A DNA stretch of 64,000 bases. Source: Penicillium oxalicum. Lineage: Eukaryota > Ascomycota > Eurotiomycetes > Eurotiales > Aspergillaceae. The stretch covers positions 744,001-808,000 of the forward strand of contig NC_064653.1 in the NCBI RefSeq assembly GCF_001723175.1, in the 5' to 3' direction. Below the pieces are notes generated by a model. That model searched no databases. It was not told the origin of the DNA and was given only the letters and a program-made list of their open reading frames with translations. The first letter of the stretch is position 1. Each line of letters starts with the position of its first letter. Shown here in pieces: positions 13,641 to 23,721 of the stretch. The translations under genes were made by a program, and so were the position numbers.

Positions 13641-14344
13641 GATGCTTGGGTCCACGGCCCATCCCTCACTCCCACGATGTTGTTTTGGAGGAGGGGGGGG
13701 GAGGTCTTTGCGCAGTGCGTACTCACTAAAGCCACGACCACCCCTCCCTCATAGCCAGCCCTCTCTCACTCACACTCTCTCGGGCTTCCCTCTTGTGTCT
13801 TCTGTGCCCCCCCCTCCAAAAAGACCGAAATTCCTCTTTTTCTCCTCATCCACTTTTCTTTCCCCCCCCTCCCCTCTACCTTCTCTTTCCCCTCCCATCC
13901 CACTTCAACACCCATCCCTCTCAACCCCTCTACAGCGGCGCTTTAACACCCATCCGCACCTTCCTTTCAACGCCTTCTTTATTCTCCGGTTGACCTCTCT
14001 TCTTGTCTACTGCATTTTGATCCTCCACTCCCGCAACCCTCCCCCGCGGTGATTTGACCTTGCCTGTGGCTGGATTTCCCACTCTTCGCAACTCGCGCAT
14101 CCTCGCAAAAATTAAAAAAAATCACTTCCTTCTCCAAACAACTCGACCGCAACTTGATCTTGGGTTCGCGCACCAGACTCGGGTACTTCAAGGAATGATC
14201 AGGCTCCCCAACGAACTCCTGTCGTCGACACGCCTCCAGAACCGCTGTGAACTCACCCAGGGAACGATACCTTCGTCGTCGACTTTTCCCTCTTTGGCTT
14301 GACAAGACGTTTGGCCGACTCAGTCCTCCCTCCCACATCTACAC
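13641..14344 (+). promoter_or_regulatory. Pyrimidine-rich promoter/leader of the ADR1-like regulator
   Basis: The 700 bases before the start codon are strongly CT-rich (clearest at 13,750-14,050), as is common in promoters and leaders of filamentous fungi. An ATG at 14195 opens a 35-codon frame that stops at 14302, 42 bases before the main start codon; it would be an upstream ORF if transcription begins before it. The transcription start is unknown. Confidence 0.5.
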
Positions 14345-16903
14345 ATGGCTCCCTCAGCTCCAGCAACGGCCAGCAATTCGCCGGCCAAGAAGACCTCAGC
14401 CCCCGAGAAGAAGTACAAGTGCCAATTTTGCAATCGCGCTTTCAGTCGAAGTGAACATCGTAGCCGCCATGAACGCTCACGTGAGTGACCATACCCCCCC
14501 GTGCCCTCGATCCCCGGCATTGATCGGGGATCTCTGCATCAGCCCGTCTTGCTCTGGTCGACGCGAGGTCAAAGGCAGTGACGGGATCGGTGGGTGTTCA
14601 CCTTGCTAATGTGTGGAAACCACAGATACCAAAGAGCGACCTTTCAAGTGCCTAAAGTGTCGCAGTACGTTTGTTCGTCGTGATCTTCTTCTGCGCCATG
14701 ACCGCACAGTGCATGCCAAGGACGGCGGTATCCCTTTGGTCGCCGAGGGTCGGAGACGCGGTGGAAATGGAGGTGTGCAAAAGGCGTCCTCGGCGGGGCC
14801 CTCCAAGCCTTCGATCACAATCGATCCGGCGACGCTGGAGCAGATTGAGGCAAGCAGCGACGGTATGGTCGACCTTGAAACCGCAGCCATGTTGATGACA
14901 GACTTCCAACACAAGGCGGCAGCAGCGGCGACCGGTCAAGTTTCCGAGCGCTCAGAGTCCCTTTCACCCGGTCAAGGCTCCTTTGACCCGTACCTGTCGG
15001 GCAATGCCACTTTGCCTCAGATGCCCTGGGACACTCTCGTCTCCCCGGCGGAAGCTGGCTCGATGCCCACGTTAATCGATCGTCACGGTCCCGTTGGCGA
15101 CGTGCTCCTCTCCCACTCGCTCCCCATGTCGGGCAACTCGACCCCGAACGCTCTGTCGCCGTACCCGTCCATGACCGGTCCCGTCAGCCCTGTCAATTAC
15201 CGCCGCTCTCCCGGTCCCAGCCAAGCCTTGACCCTGCCCAAGGCGCCTCAGATTGCCAACGAGACGGAGCGCACCTCGGTGATCGAAAGCGTGCAAAAGG
15301 CGGACGCCTTGGGTGCCCTCCCCGAGAACTTCCAAATTCCCGCCACTGCGGCTCTGAATCGGTACCTGTCCACGTACTTCAACCTGTATCACCCTCACCT
15401 GCCGTTCCTGCATCAGCAGTCGTTCAACCCCACCTCAGCACCTACTCCCTTGCTCCTCGCTGTCCTGTCCATCGGTGCCCTGTACACCTTTGAACGCGAC
15501 CACGCCTTCATGCTCCACGTCGGCTCCAAGGTCCTCGTCAATCAATTCCTGCAGCACAAGGAGAACTTTGACTCGCGCAAATGCCCTCTCTGGCTCATGC
15601 AAAGCACGCTGCTCAACATGGTCTTTGAGAGCTGGAGCGGTGATCCCAAGGGTCTGGAATGGACCTGCTCCATCAAGAGTCTGCTGGCGAACATGGTGGC
15701 GGGCAATCGCTACCAACTCAAGTTGCGCACTGAGGCCCGTCAGGGTACCCAGCCCTCCCGCGAGGACTGGATCGAGGAGGAATCTTGCCGCCGAACCTAC
15801 TTCGCCGTGTACATCTTCTTTGGCATGCTCACTCTGACCTTCAACCACACCCCGGCCATGAGCTTTGACGAGTTCGACAATCTGGAGCTCCCCTCATCCG
15901 AATCTCTCTGGAACCTGGAGACCGCAGACGAGGAGACCTGGCGCCGTAGCATTGCCGCCGCCAGCTCGATGACCGTCCGCGAGGCTCACGATTTCTTGTT
16001 CCAGGGTGAGCAGACGCGCTACAGTGCCTTTGCGACCCGTGTCCTGATCAACGCTCTGTTCCTCCAGGTGTGGAACCACAAGCGCAGCTTCGAGGCGCTT
16101 CAGGATGTGGTCACAGAGTACAAGCTCCGACTGGCGCTGGAGACCTGGGAAAATTCATTGGAGGTGTGCGAGCCCGAGACCATCGTGGTTCCGCTCAGCA
16201 CTCCTCAAAAGGGTCACCCATTGATCTTCAACTCCATGGCCGTCTATCGCAACACTCGTGCTCGCCTGGAAGTCGACTTAAAGTCCATCCAGGAAGCCAT
16301 GCGCTATCACTCGTCCTACGAGGTGGCTGCGGCGATGACGGTCGCCCGGGAGAAGGTCAAGCGCTCGCAGGAAATGAACAAGGTGGTGCAGCAATGCTTT
16401 GAGTGTATGGAAATCGCGGCGATCCAGGGTATCAACTGGGTGGCCAAGACCTCCGCCACCAACTGGAGCGTCGAACACCCGCTCTGTGGCTTGGATCTGA
16501 TGGTCATTCTGAGTCTCTGGCTCTATCGCCTGGAACATGACGACGAGCCAGCGACCGAGGCGGAACTGGCCATCTACAACAAAGTGCGCAACCTGTTCGA
16601 TGACGATGCCATTGATGCGTTTGGTAAACTCAGCTCCACCGTCGCCCGTGTTTGGGGTAACATCCTTGACGGGGTAGTTGTCTGGGGGTAAGTCGCTCTC
16701 TCCACGAACCGTCGGAAGCCAGCCTACGAACCACGACATGCTGACCTTGCTTTCCTCCTAGAATTACCAAGTTGATGGGTGAATCCTTCAAGTTGCACTC
16801 TCAGGCCCTTGTCGGTTACGAAGATTCCCTCCGCGTTGGCAAAGACCAACCCATTCATGCGGTGCCTACCAAGTCGCTCGCCAGCGTTGGCACCGCGTAT
16901 TAG
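14345..16903 (+). CDS. ADR1-like C2H2 zinc-finger transcription factor
   Basis: Predicted nuclear DNA-binding regulator of 779 aa in three exons: 14345-14480, 14626-16687, 16762-16903. Residues about 25-46 form a C2H2 finger (CQFC...H-x3-H, helix residues SRSEHRSRH) and a TKERPFK linker leads into a second finger (CLKC...RRDLLLRH). The RSEH and RRDLL helix patterns resemble yeast Adr1. The middle third is Ser/Pro-rich; the rest has the look of the fungal-specific transcription factor domain (FHLYHPHLPFLHQQ, a CRRTYFAVY segment and WNHKRSFEALQ). Intron 1 (145 nt, branch-like TGCTAAT) splits the codon of the last zinc-binding His of finger 1; intron 2 is 74 nt. The start is the only ATG that gives finger 1 in frame. 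Target genes cannot be read from the sequence; Adr1 itself controls alternative carbon use. Confidence 0.9.
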
Positions 16904-18403
16904 AAATCTCTTCTCTGTCTTGCTCACTCTCTCCCTCCCTTTTGTTGGGCCTTTCGGCTCCGGTTGAGAGTGAGCTTTACCCTTTTCGTCTTCTTTTTCT
17001 TCCTCTCTCTCCCTCTGTCTCTCTTGGGTGCATCTTTTCTCGTGGCTTCACTCTCCTTTTTCACACATAAACACACTCTCTACTCGGACGTTTTCATCGG
17101 GACATATTGGGACATTCAGGAATGGCTTCATCATCTGTGGGCCAGGCGGAGGTGTTTTTAGGCTTTTGGCTTTGGGAAGATACCGCCGTCGCGACACCCG
17201 TGTGGTGATTCCTGACTCGCTTCTTTTTTTCGTGTTTTTGTTGGCTTTTATTTTGTTGTTGTTCGGCTCTCGTTTCTGTCTTTGATTGGGTTTGCATCTG
17301 CGTGTTTACTCCTCTCCCTTCCTCACTTCTTCGTCCGGGGAGTTCGGTGTGGTCTTCACTTCTTGCACTTTCTCTATGGCTCTGCCCCTTTCGACACCTG
17401 GCTGGACCTGTGTGTTCGTCTCGCACTCGATGGAGTTACTCTGATCATCTTTGACTGCCTTGTGTGCTTTGCGATCAACCCTCTAGCCCCTAATACGTGC
17501 CCTCGTCCGCTTGTCCATTCGCCCATCCTTTTTTTGGCTTTTTTTTTTTCTTTGATGTCTTGATACCTTTTTCCGATCATCTTCTTCGAGTTTGGACATT
17601 TCTTTTGCGTGTGTCACGGGCCTTGTGTTCATTGCGTCTTTGGGGGTCTTTCTGTGTCCACTTCTACGCTGTTGGGCATGAAAGGGTTCGTCCTCGATTG
17701 CGCTTGAGCGCATGTCCTTGATAGTTTAATTGCATCTGCTCGTCCCGGCTCTCTGGCCCGGGTCTTGGTTTTTATTGACTCGTTACGCCTGTTATGTGTT
17801 TTTGAACTCCCCCGCCAACGCAATCTGCTTTGCCGTTTTCACGTTGACTGTGTTCCTGCTTCATGCCCTTGTTTGTGTCTTGCCCGTTGTCTCCTTTTTT
17901 TGTGGATGCTTGCTCCTCTTTGCTTTGATTTCGTCTTTTCTTCGCATTCGCGCTTCTCATCTGCCCTTGATTTCGCAGATGACGTTTCTTTTTTTTTTTT
18001 TCCTTTTTGGATCTTTGTGCTGTTGCCGAATTTCTGCGCGTGTTTCTCTCTGTACACTACGTAATCGATGAATACAAACCTCATATCTTGGCGGGATAAA
18101 AAATGGTTCTTTTTGTGCCGGATCGTCCTTTGGGAGGCAGTCTCGTCGGTCTTAGATGGTTTCATGATGCCACCCACACGTACGTGTGGTGCTTGGGCGT
18201 TGATTGGATTGCTCTGGGGTCTCTTGAACGTGTGGACGCCTTGACCCCCCGCCAATGGACTCCCCTCCATGCGTATACGATGAGGGCATCCATGTCACCA
18301 AATTTCCCCCCTCCAGAGCTATAAGCCATGGGTCTTCTCTCTCGCCTCGTATCCGTTGTATCGACTGATATGCATACGTCTACGATTCAGAAAGAGCAAA
18401 TTC

Positions 18404-18435
<32 letters not shown>

Positions 18436-18730
18436 GGATCAAGAGCAAAGGTCATAGACTAGTACTTGAAATAGTAGAAACGAGATTCAATTTGATCTGT
18501 TATTTTCTTCTTTTCCTTCTTTCTCTTCTTTCTCTTTGGGCTTTCTCCATATTCGGTCACTTATTTGTCTCTATCCCATACTGGATGTCCAAAAAAAAAA
18601 AGAAAAGGGGGTGATTGACTTGGGTGACCCTTTTCTGCCCCAGGGGGACCTGCAACCTCATTACTACGACCTGCACCCAAGGGAGAACGATTTGATCATC
18701 TGAGACTTCAGTCGAATGTATTCATTCTAT
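16904..18730. other. T-rich, A-poor 3' flank and intergenic region
   Basis: From the stop codon to about 18,070 the + strand is strikingly T-rich and A-poor, with many runs of T and of CTTT type, so frames of 60-110 codons stay open on either strand without resembling proteins. This is probably the 3' UTR and terminator region of the upstream regulator. Then comes a 24-A/10-G homopolymer junction and the 3' end of the uracil phosphoribosyltransferase gene on the opposite strand. No gene seen. Confidence 0.55.
18404..18437. repeat. A24-G10 homopolymer junction
   Basis: Twenty-four A followed directly by ten G. A smaller junction of the same kind (A11-G9) is at 25229-25248. Non-coding. Confidence 0.9.
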
Positions 18731-20015
18731 TCATTTGCCCAAAGCCACAAACAAGCGATCTCCAATATCGCCCAAGCCGGGGACGATCATTCCCTTCTCG
18801 TTCACGCGATCATCGACCGCCCCCACCCACACCTGGACCTGGTCCCAGCTCTCGGCCACCTTGCGCACGCCGTCGCGACTGCCCAGCAGACTGATCATGA
18901 TCACGCGCTGGACGCCCCAGTCCCGGAGGGTCTGGATGGCGGCATCGGCGGTGGCGCCGGTGGCGATGACCGGGTCGAGCAGGACGGCGAGACGGGCGGC
19001 GGCGGTGTGTTGGCGGTGGGACCGAGGTCGAAGGCGGCGGCCGGGGAGGCTGGGGAGAGGGCGGATTTGGAGAAGGGGAGGTTGTTGTAGTATTCGACGG
19101 GCTGGAGGCCGACGGGTTCGCGGAAGAGGCCGAGGTGGTAGATGGGGACGGCGGTGGGGAGAAGGGCGTTGATTGCTAGATTTGGGGGTTTAGTGGAGAA
19201 GAGGGAAGAGGAAGCAGAACGGTCTGGTAGTCAGGGGCAGAGATGGGAGGAGGGGGAAAGATGAATGGAGAAGAATTCAAAAGCTCTCGTGGTTGGAGAT
19301 GAAAGTATAGACTCGTAAGTCTCTCTAGTCTCCGATCTCTTGTGTCTCAATCCTGTGGAAGGGGAAGTTGGAGTGGAATCTCAGTCCGAAGTGCGGGGGG
19401 AAAGTGGAGATCATCGCGGGAGTGTGCTTGACAAAGTGGAGGCACGGAGCTCCCGAGTACAGACCAACAGAGCACCGGACAAAGAGGAGTGTACATGAAG
19501 AGGCAAATACAGATGCAGAAGACCAAAAGAGAGAAAAAAAGCAAGTAGACACGATCATGTCCTGTCCCGGACGAGAGGATTCAAAAAACAAAAAAAAAAA
19601 ACTTACCATCAACCATGCCGAGTCCAGATCGCAAAATAGGAACGAGAGCCAGATCTACTGGATCGATCGTTGTCGTCTCATACTCGATGCCCAGCGGTGT
19701 GCGGTCCTACCATCGGAAATATCCACCCTTCTATGAGCGTCATGATTCACCAGAAGAGGGACATCGGGTCATGCAGGGCCACTGCTCAACTGCCTTTTCC
19801 ATTGTTTGACCTCTCGGAGGAGGGATTCATAGACTTACCGTCCCCGTCTTCGTCAGGGCCAGTCCCTGCGCAAATGCCTCGACCCCAAGAATGGAAGAAA
19901 TTTCCTCGACGAGGGCGCGGGTCTCGCGCGGGGTCGTGCTCTGAGACCGCAGCTGCGAGATCTTGGCTTGGAGACAGGGGTGGGTGGAGATGTGGACGTT
20001 GGAGGGAAGCGACAT
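18731..20015 (-). CDS. Uracil phosphoribosyltransferase, with an apparent 1-nt frameshift
   Basis: Pyrimidine-salvage enzyme converting uracil and PRPP to UMP; it also activates 5-fluorouracil. Minus-strand exons: 20015-19839 (MSLPSNVHIS...), 19706-19607 (RTPLGIEYETTTIDP...ILRSGLGMVDA), 19175-18731. Family hallmarks are present: PVEYYNNLP, the PRPP loop DPVIATGATADAAI, and the C-terminal uracil-site motif GLGDIGDRLF. Splice sites are normal. However, PVEYYNNLP and DPVIATGATA lie in different frames within exon 3: the exons sum to 722 nt, and adding one base between about 19,075 and 18,990 would give 723 nt (240 aa, usual for the family). No GT-AG intron can reconcile the frames. It is either a sequence error in a GC-rich stretch or a real inactivating indel. 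A real one would be expected to give 5-fluorocytosine/5-fluorouracil resistance. The gene diverges from the fluoride exporter. Confidence 0.9.
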
Positions 20016-21113
20016 GATGAGGGAGATGAGAGTAGCAGGAAAAGGGTAAGAAGATTGGTCACCGGTCCAGTATACACGGGAATGGGATGGTAGAGGGTTC
20101 CACAGAAGTTGAGGTTGGACGCAGGAGGTGATGGGGTGGGGGAGGTGCTCAAAAGTCACGTCCACGGCGGTCTCGTCGTTGGAGAATTCCAAGTCACGTT
20201 GAAACTTTGCAGAGGCGGGGAGTGTCCAGCTAAATGAAGGGAGGAAGAGGGGAAGTTAGTCTCCTTTCGGGCAGCTTTGCTTGCGTGTCGAGTTGCGGAG
20301 GAGCGGACAGAAGCGGGCCTGCGGTGGATGGGGTTTCTTATCTGCCCGAGATCGAGAGGCGGAAGGTTGAACGCAGTTGTTCCGCCTGTGCTGAACTGGA
20401 CTTATCTCATATACCGTTGGAGCGGTTGAGACGTTGAGACTTTGGACTCCGGCTCAGTGTCCAGTGTCTTTAGTTCACGGGGGTGCTGGGATTCCCATGA
20501 TGCTCGATGCTCGGAGAATACCAGCAAGACCGCTCTACTGTCCACGCTCAATCATGGGCCTGACTCATCTCTCAATGCTTACGCTCTGGGAGCCAATAGA
20601 GATACACAGCCTGATGACTATGGTCGCTCTCAAGATAGGATCCAGACTGAGACGCGATACATTGAAAAGGCACTTCTCTGGCGGATCTCATCGAGGCGGA
20701 CCAGACTCTTTGACAGGAACGAGCCACTCTCCGTTGTCCGGGTGCGCCATCAATTGAACATCCAGATGACACATCCACACGTATCCTGGGATATACTGGA
20801 TACGATAGTGTGCTTCGTGGATCAATAAAGAATCAGGAATGATGAACAGACGAATTGATCCTCAACAGTCAGTCAGGTGGAAAGATCTCCATACAATCAG
20901 CCCCCTCGTCTTATCACCTTATCACCCTGTCACGTTCCTTATCACCCTCCTTATCAAATTCCTCGCGTCTTGGCGGGACCCACTCGTCCGACAATTGTGG
21001 ATCCCTCCTCCCGGAGATCCGAAGTTGGCTGACCATCACGAGAATGTGTGGTTCACGATTTTCGTCTCGTTGTCTCACTCGTCTCGGGCTCGTTCGATTC
21101 GCGAACTCCATGG
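20016..21113. promoter_or_regulatory. Divergent promoter region, UPRT / fluoride exporter
   Basis: 1.1 kb between the start codons of two divergent genes. Its notable content is a cluster of GATA-factor sites at 20,909-20,956, listed separately. Open frames of up to 128 codons (about 20,440-20,830) have no recognisable features. Confidence 0.6.
20909..20956 (-). promoter_or_regulatory. Cluster of four TGATAAG (GATA-factor) sites
   Basis: Four copies of CTTATCA on the + strand (CTTATC cores at 20910, 20918, 20938 and 20950), each reading TGATAAG on the minus strand, lie within 46 bp. HGATAR is the known binding consensus of fungal GATA factors (AreA, AreB, SreA, NsdD). The cluster is about 160-200 bp upstream of the fluoride exporter start and about 900 bp upstream of the UPRT start. 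That it is used is inference. Confidence 0.6.
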
Positions 21114-22544
21114 ATGGCGTCCCTGGGAGAAAAACGGCCCCTGCATGGCTCCTCAGCATCTGCCGAGGACACTTCAGACCCTCAGTTGACCGAGACAAGA
21201 GCTCCGCAACCGGTGCCGCGCATCGCCTCGCAAAGGTCATCATGGGATGCTACTACACATGGACAACCTGGCCGTCCCTCGACCACCCAGGCCTCGCGCA
21301 CGAGAGAAGAAGATGCCGACCCCGCATTGACCGAGATCATCGCCCCCCAACCCATCTCGAGGACGTCATCTCAACGGCAACAATGGTACGCCGGGGCTCC
21401 CGACTCGGCCAAGGAGTCCGCGCCGGCGCCAGCCCAATCGCTGTCGGCACGCGCCACTCAGCTCTATACGCTCTCCTACCTCATCTTCTTCTCCATCTTG
21501 GGGACTCTTGCGCGTCTGGGCCTACAGTCGCTCACTGTTTACGTGGGCGCTCCCGTCGTCACGGGGGTCCTCTGGGCCAATGTGACCGGTAGCTTGATCA
21601 TGGGTTTTCTGATCGAAGATAAAAACCTCTTCCAGCAAGAATGGGGTAACCCTTCGTCCTCCTCGCCTTCTTCAGCGTCTCACAGATCCCGAACGGACCA
21701 TGAAGCGGCTCAACGCGCCAAGTCCCACAAAGCCGTGAAAAAGACTATTCCTCTATACATTGGTCTCACCACCGGCTTTTGCGGCTGCTGTACCTCTTTC
21801 TCGAGCTTTTTGCGCGACGTGTTCCTGGCGCTGGCCAACGAGCTTCCGGATCCATCGCTACCCGCGGGCGTGGGCATCGCCCCACGCAATGGCGGGTATA
21901 GTCTCATGGCTCTGGTGGCGGTGATCCTGCTCACCGTGTCGTTGAGCCTGTCGGCACTGATCGTGGGCGCGCATCTCGCTGTGGGCTTGACCCGTGTCAC
22001 CCCTACGATGCCCTTCACCTGGACTCGTCGGGTGGTGGACCGGGTGATGGTCCCGCTGGCCGGGGGGTGTTGGCTAGGTGCGGTGATCTTGGCCATCTGG
22101 CCGCCAGACCGACAGGGCGCGGATACGTGGCGGGGTCAGGCGGTGTTTGCCGTGGTGTTTGCACCGATAGGCTGTCTGGGTCGATTCTACGTGTCCCAGT
22201 GGTTGAATGGTCGGGTCCCGTGGTTTCCCTTGGGGACATTTACAGTGAACATGCTCGGGGTGGCGGTGGAAGGGCTCTGCTACGATCTGCAACATGTTTC
22301 CGGGCTGGGCGCGGTGGTGCCGGCGGCGATGACGGGGTGTCAGGTGTTGCAGGGGGTGATGGATGGATTCTGTGGGAGTCTGACGACGGTGAGTACATGG
22401 GTCGCCGAGTTGAATGGAGTGAGGCGGCGGAGACATGCGTATGTGTATGGAACGGTCAGCGTCGGGGTGGGATTGGGATTGTTGGTGGTGATTATGGGGA
22501 GTCTGTTGTGGACGAGAGGCTTTGCTGAACCAATCTGTGGGTGA
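21114..22544 (+). CDS. Fluoride export protein, FEX/CrcB family
   Basis: Plasma-membrane fluoride channel/exporter of 476 aa in one exon. Eukaryotic FEX proteins fuse two CrcB-like halves, and both are visible: NVTGSLIMGF with TTGFCGCCTSFSSF in the first, and GTFTVNMLGVAVEG with GFCGSLTTVSTW in the second. These are the Asn and Phe/Ser-Thr elements of the fluoride pore. Hydrophobic segments alternate with short loops; the first half is followed by a Ser-rich loop with SSSSPSS. The hydrophilic N-terminus holds two copies of a 25-residue unit (residues 22-46 and 69-93). The start at 21114 (MASLGEKRP) is preferred; the frame is open to an upstream ATG at 21048. It is divergent from UPRT and convergent with the small membrane-protein gene 200 bp downstream. 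Confidence 0.93.
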   Translation: MASLGEKRPLHGSSASAEDTSDPQLTETRAPQPVPRIASQRSSWDATTHGQPGRPSTTQASRTREEDADPALTEIIAPQPISRTSSQRQQWYAGAPDSAKESAPAPAQSLSARATQLYTLSYLIFFSILGTLARLGLQSLTVYVGAPVVTGVLWANVTGSLIMGFLIEDKNLFQQEWGNPSSSSPSSASHRSRTDHEAAQRAKSHKAVKKTIPLYIGLTTGFCGCCTSFSSFLRDVFLALANELPDPSLPAGVGIAPRNGGYSLMALVAVILLTVSLSLSALIVGAHLAVGLTRVTPTMPFTWTRRVVDRVMVPLAGGCWLGAVILAIWPPDRQGADTWRGQAVFAVVFAPIGCLGRFYVSQWLNGRVPWFPLGTFTVNMLGVAVEGLCYDLQHVSGLGAVVPAAMTGCQVLQGVMDGFCGSLTTVSTWVAELNGVRRRRHAYVYGTVSVGVGLGLLVVIMGSLLWTRGFAEPICG

Positions 22545-22743
22545 AGGAGAGGGCGAGAGAGAGATTACTCTATTTCTCTTTCCAAGATTGGACTCTGTAT
22601 TCAACCTTCCACTCTGGCTGGGCTGCAACTGTACATTCCCTTGCGATCGTCAGGTTTTACTTTGATATTCTAGAACCCGCCGAGCGCGTGGACAAACAAG
22701 AACCTTTAGCGACCAGGGATCATCTACCAGAATCGTCCGATCA

Positions 22744-23119
22744 TCACAAAAGATCTTCTCTCCCCCAAGGCCCATCACCTTCCACTCCCACACCCGACCC
22801 CTGCGGAACCCGATACAATCCCCTCGTCTCCAGTCCAACTCGCCGTCCCAAACCTCCTCCTGCTCCCGAAAGGACCTCTGGCTCTCGCACCGCACGGTTC
22901 TTCAAAGCTTTCCGACGAGCCAGATCTTCAGCGTGATTGCGAGCTTGAATTCCTAAAAGTATCATCAGACGTGCATCAAAAACGAAAAGAAATCCACTTA
23001 CGACGCCAAATCACCGAATACATCGCCATCGTCATCAGACAGGCTCCGACAAAGGCGATCATGATCCCAATCTCCCGGCCCACGGAGGGCAAGACGATAG
23101 GATCGGGATATCGAGTCAT
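22744..23119 (-). CDS. Small single-pass membrane protein, unknown function
   Basis: Two minus-strand exons (23119-23002 and 22952-22744) join through a 49-nt GTAAGT...TTTTAG intron into 108 codons. The protein starts MTRYPDPIVLP, has one hydrophobic segment (about IGIMIAFVGACLMTMAMYSVIW, residues 16-37), then a basic stretch (RRIQARNHAEDLARRKALKNR) and a Gly/Arg-rich tail ending DLL. I do not recognise the family. The clean splice sites, the membrane anchor followed by positive charges, and a frame unbroken across the intron argue for a real gene. A longer first exon from 23176 (MLIGVPH...) is possible. It is convergent with the fluoride exporter. Confidence 0.55.
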
Positions 23120-23690
23120 GCTGGAGAATGATGGCGCTGTGCTTTCTTGCCCGATATGTGGTACTCCGATCAACAAGGAGAAGATGAATGATAGAGTAGG
23201 AGATACTATAACATATATCCTCAGTTACTCCCGTCTTTGGTAAACTCAATAGTCAGTAGCTGAAGGAGCTAGAAAGCATACATACTTCAAGTCCTCAAAT
23301 CCACACGACGCAGCGAAAAAAAAAAGACCCAGCAGATGATCAAAGTGGAGGATGTGAGGATGTTCCTTTTCCACGAGTATATGAACCAAGGTTGGGATCA
23401 GGAAGCAAAAACGGTCGGAGGACCTGGACGAGTGAAATCAAGTCTGAAATGAACGAAGCTGGAACGAGAACAATTTCAGAATAATTGACTGTAAAGAATG
23501 ACTGATGGAGGATGGAAAAAAAGAATTGTCCGATAAATTCAGGTCCCAAGTGAGAGGGGGGCCCTTCGTTTTTTTTTTTCTTTTAGCTGCTGGGAATGCG
23601 TCAACATGTGAATGTGAATGTGAATGTATTCCCTCCCCCCAAGATTTGAAGATTCCTTTCGTTCTATTTAGCCCGCGCCCCCGAGAGGAG

Positions 23691-23721
<31 letters not shown>

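Noticed and set aside
18735..19172. 145-codon + strand frame, Arg/Gly-rich
   Set aside because: Lies opposite the last exon of the uracil phosphoribosyltransferase gene, whose protein motifs are unmistakable on the minus strand.
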